NCBI GenBank assembly: GCA_934454745.1
Contig: CAKSGP010000034.1
Location: 1 to 8,883 of the forward strand
Source of the DNA: an uncultured Clostridia bacterium
GTDB lineage: Bacteria > Bacillota > Clostridia > UBA1381
Direction: 5' to 3'
DNA: 8,883 nucleotides
Shown here in pieces: positions 5,181 through 8,883 of the stretch (its first letter is position 1; the number at the start of each line of letters is the position of its first letter). The notes beneath the pieces are model-generated. The model did no database searches. It worked only from the letters and a program-made list of their open reading frames with translations, and had not been told where the DNA came from. A program made the position numbers and the translations under genes.

Positions 5181-6929
5181 ATGAAAAAAACACTATCTTT
5201 ATTCCTGAGCATAATAATGCTCTTTACCACAACAGGCATAACCATTTATGCCGATGGAGAACCAACTGCCGTTACGGCAGAAGAACAGATGCACAATATT
5301 GCCGAAAGATATGCACAAAGCGGTATTGCAGATGACGAAAATATGATTTGGTTTGCGGCTGATTTTGCCGATTATCTTACATTGTATCCCGAAACAGAAA
5401 ACGTACTTTCAAATGATGACAAACAGGCGTGTATTGACAACATCATTGAAACTGCAAACCAAACAACCTCCCAAAGCGATCTTGCAAAGTGCATAATTGT
5501 ACTACGTGCTTTAGGATATGATGCAAGAAATACATATACAAAAGACGAAACAGCACTTGATATTGTATCAAAGCTTACAAATCTTATAACAGAGGATTCT
5601 GTTACTGCACCATGGTATGAGTACACTTTGCCATATGTGCTTATAGCACTTAGTGAGGGTGGGGACTATGCTCCCGCTCCAACGCTTGAAATGCTTCTTA
5701 ATTTTGCAGTTTCAGAGGCGGGCAAAGCCGCTTGGCAGGACACAACATACGGTGTTGACGGAATAACACCTATGCTCCGTGCTCTTGCACCATACTGTGC
5801 AGAAAATAGTGACGTACAATCTGCAGTTGATGAATCAGTAGAGCTCATAAAGGGCTATCAAGGAAAAACAGGTAATCTCGACAATGCCGCATCAATAAGT
5901 CTTGCAATTGCTGGACTTTGTGCAACAGGCATAGATCCTGAAAACTTTGACGGACATAACCTGATTGATGATCTTATGTCTTATACAAATGAGTCTTATG
6001 ACGGATTTGAGCCTGCATCAAACTCCTTCAGCACAGAACAGGGATTCCGTGGCTTGATAGCAAGTAAGCTCTTTGAAAGCGGAAAAACCATATACGATTT
6101 TAAAAACAATCCTACAAATGAGGCAAGAGCAACTCTTGACGTAGCTGAACCAACGCCGGAGGCGACACAGACACCTGAGGCAACAACCGAGCCAACAGCT
6201 GAACCAACAGCAACACCCACTCCAACGGCTACATCAAGACCATCAGGAGGCGGTGGCTCATACCGTCCTACACCGTCGGCGTCACCAACTCCAACACCGA
6301 CACCCATACCGTCAGGCTTGCCTAACAAGCACGCAGATGTAAGGGTTATGCCAATAACAGATAAGGGCAGAACATTCCCTGATATTAAAGACCACAAAAA
6401 TCAGGTTGCTATCGAAACACTTGCTGAACGCGGAATTATAGATGGTATGGATGACGAAACCTATGCTCCCGACAGCACTATGACAAGGGCACAGTTTTCA
6501 GCAATTATTGTAAGAGCGTTAGGACTTCCCGAAAAGGACGGCTTTGATTTTAATGATGTATCAAAAACTGACTGGTTCTTTGGCTATATAAATACTGCAT
6601 ACCATTACGGAATAATAAATGGTGTATCGAATACGGAGTTTAATCCCAACGGACTAATAACACGCGAAGAGGCGGCAACAATGATAGCAAGAGCCTCAAT
6701 GCTTTGCGGAATGAATACAAATATGACAGAGGACGGAATCAGAAACTCCCTTGCAGAATTTACCGATTATACATCAATTTCCGATTGGGCATCATCATCT
6801 ATGGCGTTCTGCTTCTTTGAATCACTTCTTGATAAAGACGTTTTGGAAATAAATCCAAAAGAGGAAATTACACGCGCCGAAATGGCACAAATTATTTATA
6901 ATACACTTTCTAAATCAAAATTACTATGA
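5181..6929 (+). CDS. Secreted SLH-anchored protein with helical, transcobalamin-alpha-like N-terminal domain
   Basis: The 582-residue protein begins with a signal peptide (KK, then a hydrophobic stretch to about residue 20, likely cut after IYA at 24). Residues about 30-310 are an all-helical domain with repeated helical units, such as DLAKCIIVLRALGYDARN (100-117), NLDNAASISLAIAGLCATGIDPENFDGHNLIDDLMSY (232-268) and FSTEQGFRGLIASKL (283-297). This resembles prenyltransferase/terpenoid-cyclase-type alpha-alpha toroids, the fold of the alpha domain of intrinsic factor and transcobalamin. A Pro/Thr/Ser-rich linker (about 323-380, including GGGGS) follows, then three SLH repeats (about 398-448, 457-508, 527-577; the last with ITRAEMAQIIYNTL) that bind wall polymer. 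SD AAAGGAG lies 8 bases before the ATG. It is the first gene after the cobalamin riboswitch and its stop overlaps the next start. SLH and secretion are firm; corrinoid binding is inference from riboswitch plus neighbour. Confidence 0.85.
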   Translation: MKKTLSLFLSIIMLFTTTGITIYADGEPTAVTAEEQMHNIAERYAQSGIADDENMIWFAADFADYLTLYPETENVLSNDDKQACIDNIIETANQTTSQSDLAKCIIVLRALGYDARNTYTKDETALDIVSKLTNLITEDSVTAPWYEYTLPYVLIALSEGGDYAPAPTLEMLLNFAVSEAGKAAWQDTTYGVDGITPMLRALAPYCAENSDVQSAVDESVELIKGYQGKTGNLDNAASISLAIAGLCATGIDPENFDGHNLIDDLMSYTNESYDGFEPASNSFSTEQGFRGLIASKLFESGKTIYDFKNNPTNEARATLDVAEPTPEATQTPEATTEPTAEPTATPTPTATSRPSGGGGSYRPTPSASPTPTPTPIPSGLPNKHADVRVMPITDKGRTFPDIKDHKNQVAIETLAERGIIDGMDDETYAPDSTMTRAQFSAIIVRALGLPEKDGFDFNDVSKTDWFFGYINTAYHYGIINGVSNTEFNPNGLITREEAATMIARASMLCGMNTNMTEDGIRNSLAEFTDYTSISDWASSSMAFCFFESLLDKDVLEINPKEEITRAEMAQIIYNTLSKSKLL

Positions 6930-7663
6930 ACTTTTTAAAGAAACATAAAATCAAAATAATTTCCGCTACGGCGGCGGTGATACTGCTTGTAATAGCATTT
7001 ATACTTGGCGGTACACCTGAGAATAAGACAAATAAAATAGCTGATTTTACATCCCCGCCTACCCAGACTGCGGTAGGCGAGACACCATCGGCTGTAATGC
7101 CTACTCAAACGGCAAATCCAACAAAAGCCGATGATGTCGGTCAAACTCAATTACCAAAATCAACTGCAGAGCCAAAGATTCAGACACCACCGCCTTCTAA
7201 GGCAACGGCTATGCCTGATGCTACCCAAGGTACAACGGATTTAACCTGTACACTTTCGGTCAGGTGCGATACAGTACTTAAAAATATGGCAAGCCTTAAT
7301 CCGAATAAGATTGGGATTATTCCCCAAAACGGCGTTATTTTCCCGAAAACAGAGGTAGTGTTCTATAAAGGCGAAAGTGTGTTTAATCTGCTTACACGTG
7401 AGATGAAGAAAAATAAAATCCATCTTGAATATGTCAATACACCGATGTATAACAGTGCATACATAGAGGGACTGGCAAATCTTTATGAGCGTGATTGCGG
7501 AGAACTGTCAGGCTGGATGTACAAGGTGAACGGAATCTACCCCAAATACAGCGCATCACAGTATATAATAAAAAACGATGATATTATCGAATGGGTATAT
7601 ACCTGTGACGGAGGCCGGGATATAGGTGATGACTATTCAGCAAGGAATGGTAGAGAACAATGA
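6926..7663 (+). CDS. Membrane-anchored DUF4430 (transcobalamin-like C-terminal domain) protein
   Basis: The 245-residue protein has a basic N-terminus and one hydrophobic segment (about 11-28), with no lipobox, so it is probably an N-terminally anchored outside-facing protein. Residues about 30-104 form a Pro/Thr/Ala-rich stalk. The C-terminal domain (about 105-235) is DUF4430: CTLSVRCDTVLKN, VVFYKGESVFNLLTREMKKN (144-163), SAYIEGLANLYERDCGELSGWMYKVNG (177-203) and NDDIIEWVYTCDGGRDIG (217-234). This family corresponds to the small beta domain of intrinsic factor and transcobalamin, which covers the upper face of cobalamin. Four cysteines (108, 114, 191, 227) could form disulfides. The ATG overlaps the previous stop as ATGA and has no good SD, implying translational coupling. 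With the riboswitch upstream and an ECF transporter downstream, corrinoid capture is the best reading. Domain call is firm, ligand inferred. Confidence 0.9.
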   Translation: MNFLKKHKIKIISATAAVILLVIAFILGGTPENKTNKIADFTSPPTQTAVGETPSAVMPTQTANPTKADDVGQTQLPKSTAEPKIQTPPPSKATAMPDATQGTTDLTCTLSVRCDTVLKNMASLNPNKIGIIPQNGVIFPKTEVVFYKGESVFNLLTREMKKNKIHLEYVNTPMYNSAYIEGLANLYERDCGELSGWMYKVNGIYPKYSASQYIIKNDDIIEWVYTCDGGRDIGDDYSARNGREQ

Positions 7664-8550
7664 TTAATGAATTTAAAACCTATCACCCACTTGTAAATCT
7701 CATTTATTTCGCGTTTATAATCGGATTTTCCTGTGTTTTTTTGCATCCTGTATTCTTAGGAATATCCCTTTGCGGTGCATTTTCATACTCGGTGATATTA
7801 AAGGGCAAAAAAGCAATAAAAACAAATATATTATATATGCTTCCCACAGCTCTGTTTATGGCAGTTTTAAATCCTGTATTTAACCACAAAGGAGTTACTA
7901 TTATTTCCTATCTGCCCGACGGTAATCCCCTGACACTTGAATCTATGGTTTACGGTATATGTGCAGCGGTGATGATTATAAGCCTGATATGCTGGTTTTT
8001 ATGCTTAAACGAGGTTATAACAAGTGATAAGATTGTATATCTGTTCGGGCGGATACTCCCGTCACTTGCTCTTATGTTGTCTATGACACTGAGGTTTGTG
8101 CCTCGTTTTATACAGCAATTTAAAAACGTAGCAGAAGCACAAGAGGGCATATCAAATGACGGCTCGAAAAACACTATATTAAAACGCATTAAAAATACTG
8201 TAAGGGTAATATCAATTGTGATTACCTGGGCACTGGAAAATGGTGTTGATACCGCAGACAGTATGAAAGCACGGGGATACGGCACAAAACGGCGAAGCTC
8301 CTTTTCAGTGTTCCGCTTTGACGGACGTGACGGAATTACTCTTGCCTTAATACTTTGCCTTGGCATATACATCATACTGGGAAGAGTTTTCGGGGGTGTG
8401 GATTATACATATTTCCCATCAATGAATTTTATTTACAAAACTCCTTACTCAACAAGTATATTTTTGGCTTTTGCCCTAATGGTATTTATTCCGACTATAA
8501 TTGAACTCTTGGAGAAACTGAAATGGAATGTTATAAAATCGAAAACCTGA
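7660..8550 (+). CDS. ecfT: ECF transporter transmembrane subunit EcfT (CbiQ family)
   Basis: A 296-residue multi-helix membrane protein of the EcfT/CbiQ family, which links the ATPases to a substrate-binding S component. Hydrophobic segments are at about 11-46, 56-72, 96-117, 131-145, 183-191, 226-242 and 265-282. The second coupling-helix signature is clear: ITWALENGVDTADSMKARGYG (188-208). The first coupling region, SMTLRFVPRFIQQFKNVAEAQEGIS (141-165), lacks the Ala-Arg-Gly arginine seen in many EcfT proteins. The start ATG overlaps the stop of the DUF4430 gene as ATGA, and the ATPase gene overlaps its 3' end by 28 bases. The context (cobalamin riboswitch, DUF4430) suggests corrinoid import, though a dedicated or shared S component is not visible in this window. 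Confidence 0.93.
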   Translation: MINEFKTYHPLVNLIYFAFIIGFSCVFLHPVFLGISLCGAFSYSVILKGKKAIKTNILYMLPTALFMAVLNPVFNHKGVTIISYLPDGNPLTLESMVYGICAAVMIISLICWFLCLNEVITSDKIVYLFGRILPSLALMLSMTLRFVPRFIQQFKNVAEAQEGISNDGSKNTILKRIKNTVRVISIVITWALENGVDTADSMKARGYGTKRRSSFSVFRFDGRDGITLALILCLGIYIILGRVFGGVDYTYFPSMNFIYKTPYSTSIFLAFALMVFIPTIIELLEKLKWNVIKSKT

Positions 8551-8883
8551 ATTTTAAATATCCGAATAATAGTGAAAATGCTCTTTGTAATATAAATATT
8601 ACAATAAATTCAGGTGAGTTTGTCCTCTTATGTGGAAAGTCAGGCTGTGGAAAGACTACTCTTTTAAGGCTCTTAAAGCACAGTTTAGCACCCTGTGGTG
8701 AAAAAAGCGGGGATATATATTTTTACAAAGACAAAATTGACAGTCTTACAGCTGATATAACATCATCAAAAATTGGATATGTAATGCAGAATATTGAAAG
8801 TCAGCTTGTAACGGATAAGGTATGGCACGAACTTGCTTTTGGTCTTGAAAGCCTTCGAATACCAAATGATGAGACACGCACAC
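8523..8883 (+). CDS. ecfA: ECF transporter ATP-binding subunit EcfA/CbiO (3' end cut by window edge)
   Basis: This is the first 120 residues of an ABC ATPase. The start MECYKIENLNFKYPNNSENAL has the aromatic A-loop residue Tyr13 in FKYP. Walker A is GKSGCGKTT (38-46), and the Q-loop lies in IGYVMQNIESQLVTDKVWHELAFGLES with Gln89, a pattern typical of EcfA/CbiO proteins (QN..SQ.....V..E.AFG). The signature motif, Walker B and the rest lie beyond the window. GGAG at 8511-8514, 8 bases before the ATG, fixes the start. The gene begins inside ecfT, overlapping it by 28 bases in another frame, so the two are probably translated together. It powers the transporter whose T subunit is encoded just upstream. 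A second ATPase or a fused one, and an S component, would be expected downstream. Confidence 0.95.
   Translation, partial: MECYKIENLNFKYPNNSENALCNINITINSGEFVLLCGKSGCGKTTLLRLLKHSLAPCGEKSGDIYFYKDKIDSLTADITSSKIGYVMQNIESQLVTDKVWHELAFGLESLRIPNDETRT

Noticed and set aside
5996..6397. Minus-strand reading frame rich in Val and Gly
   Set aside because: It is the complement of the Pro/Thr-rich linker of the SLH protein; the low complexity keeps the antisense frame open.
1..8883. CRISPR arrays, tRNA/rRNA genes, transposases, phage genes
   Set aside because: No regularly spaced repeats, cloverleaf-like sequences, or mobile-element protein motifs were seen on either strand.

Overview
The window looks like AT-rich chromosomal DNA of a Gram-positive anaerobe of the class Clostridia. 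The evidence is the strong AGGAG-type ribosome binding sites, the divergent PdxS/MocR-type PdxR arrangement, three S-layer homology (SLH) repeats for wall anchoring, a group II ECF transporter and intrinsic terminators. Nothing in it looks like a phage, plasmid or insertion sequence. Genus cannot be read from this sequence.

Layout. Positions 1-365 (minus) hold the 5' part of pdxS (PLP synthase). A 234-base divergent intergenic region follows, with an unusual nested set of inverted repeats and a good promoter for a MocR/PdxR-type regulator (600-1685, plus). That regulator lacks about the last 100 residues of its aminotransferase-like domain, and its stop codon lies inside a terminator hairpin. 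A DUF1846 protein (1699-3192, minus) converges on it. Divergent from that is hisH-hisF (3346-4718, plus), the two subunits of imidazole glycerol phosphate synthase, with no other his gene in view.

The most interesting part is 4746-8883. A strong promoter (TTGACC-N17-TATAAT) opens a leader of about 390 nt carrying a cobalamin riboswitch and two candidate intrinsic terminators in series. Four tightly coupled genes follow: (1) a secreted, SLH-anchored protein with an all-helical N-terminal domain of about 280 residues; (2) a membrane-anchored protein with a DUF4430 (transcobalamin-like C-terminal) domain on a Pro/Thr-rich stalk; (3) an ECF transporter T subunit; (4) the start of an ECF ATPase, cut by the window end. 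Junctions are ATGA overlaps or a 28-nt overlap, so this is one transcription and translation unit.

Proposed model (inference): genes 1 and 2 are the two halves of an intrinsic-factor/transcobalamin-like corrinoid binder. In animals the alpha6/alpha6 barrel and the beta domain are one polypeptide; here they would be separate proteins. One would sit in the S-layer or outer wall and the other on the membrane, passing cobalamin or another corrinoid to an ECF transporter, with the whole unit shut off by B12 through the riboswitch. The substrate-binding S component is not in the window and would be expected downstream.
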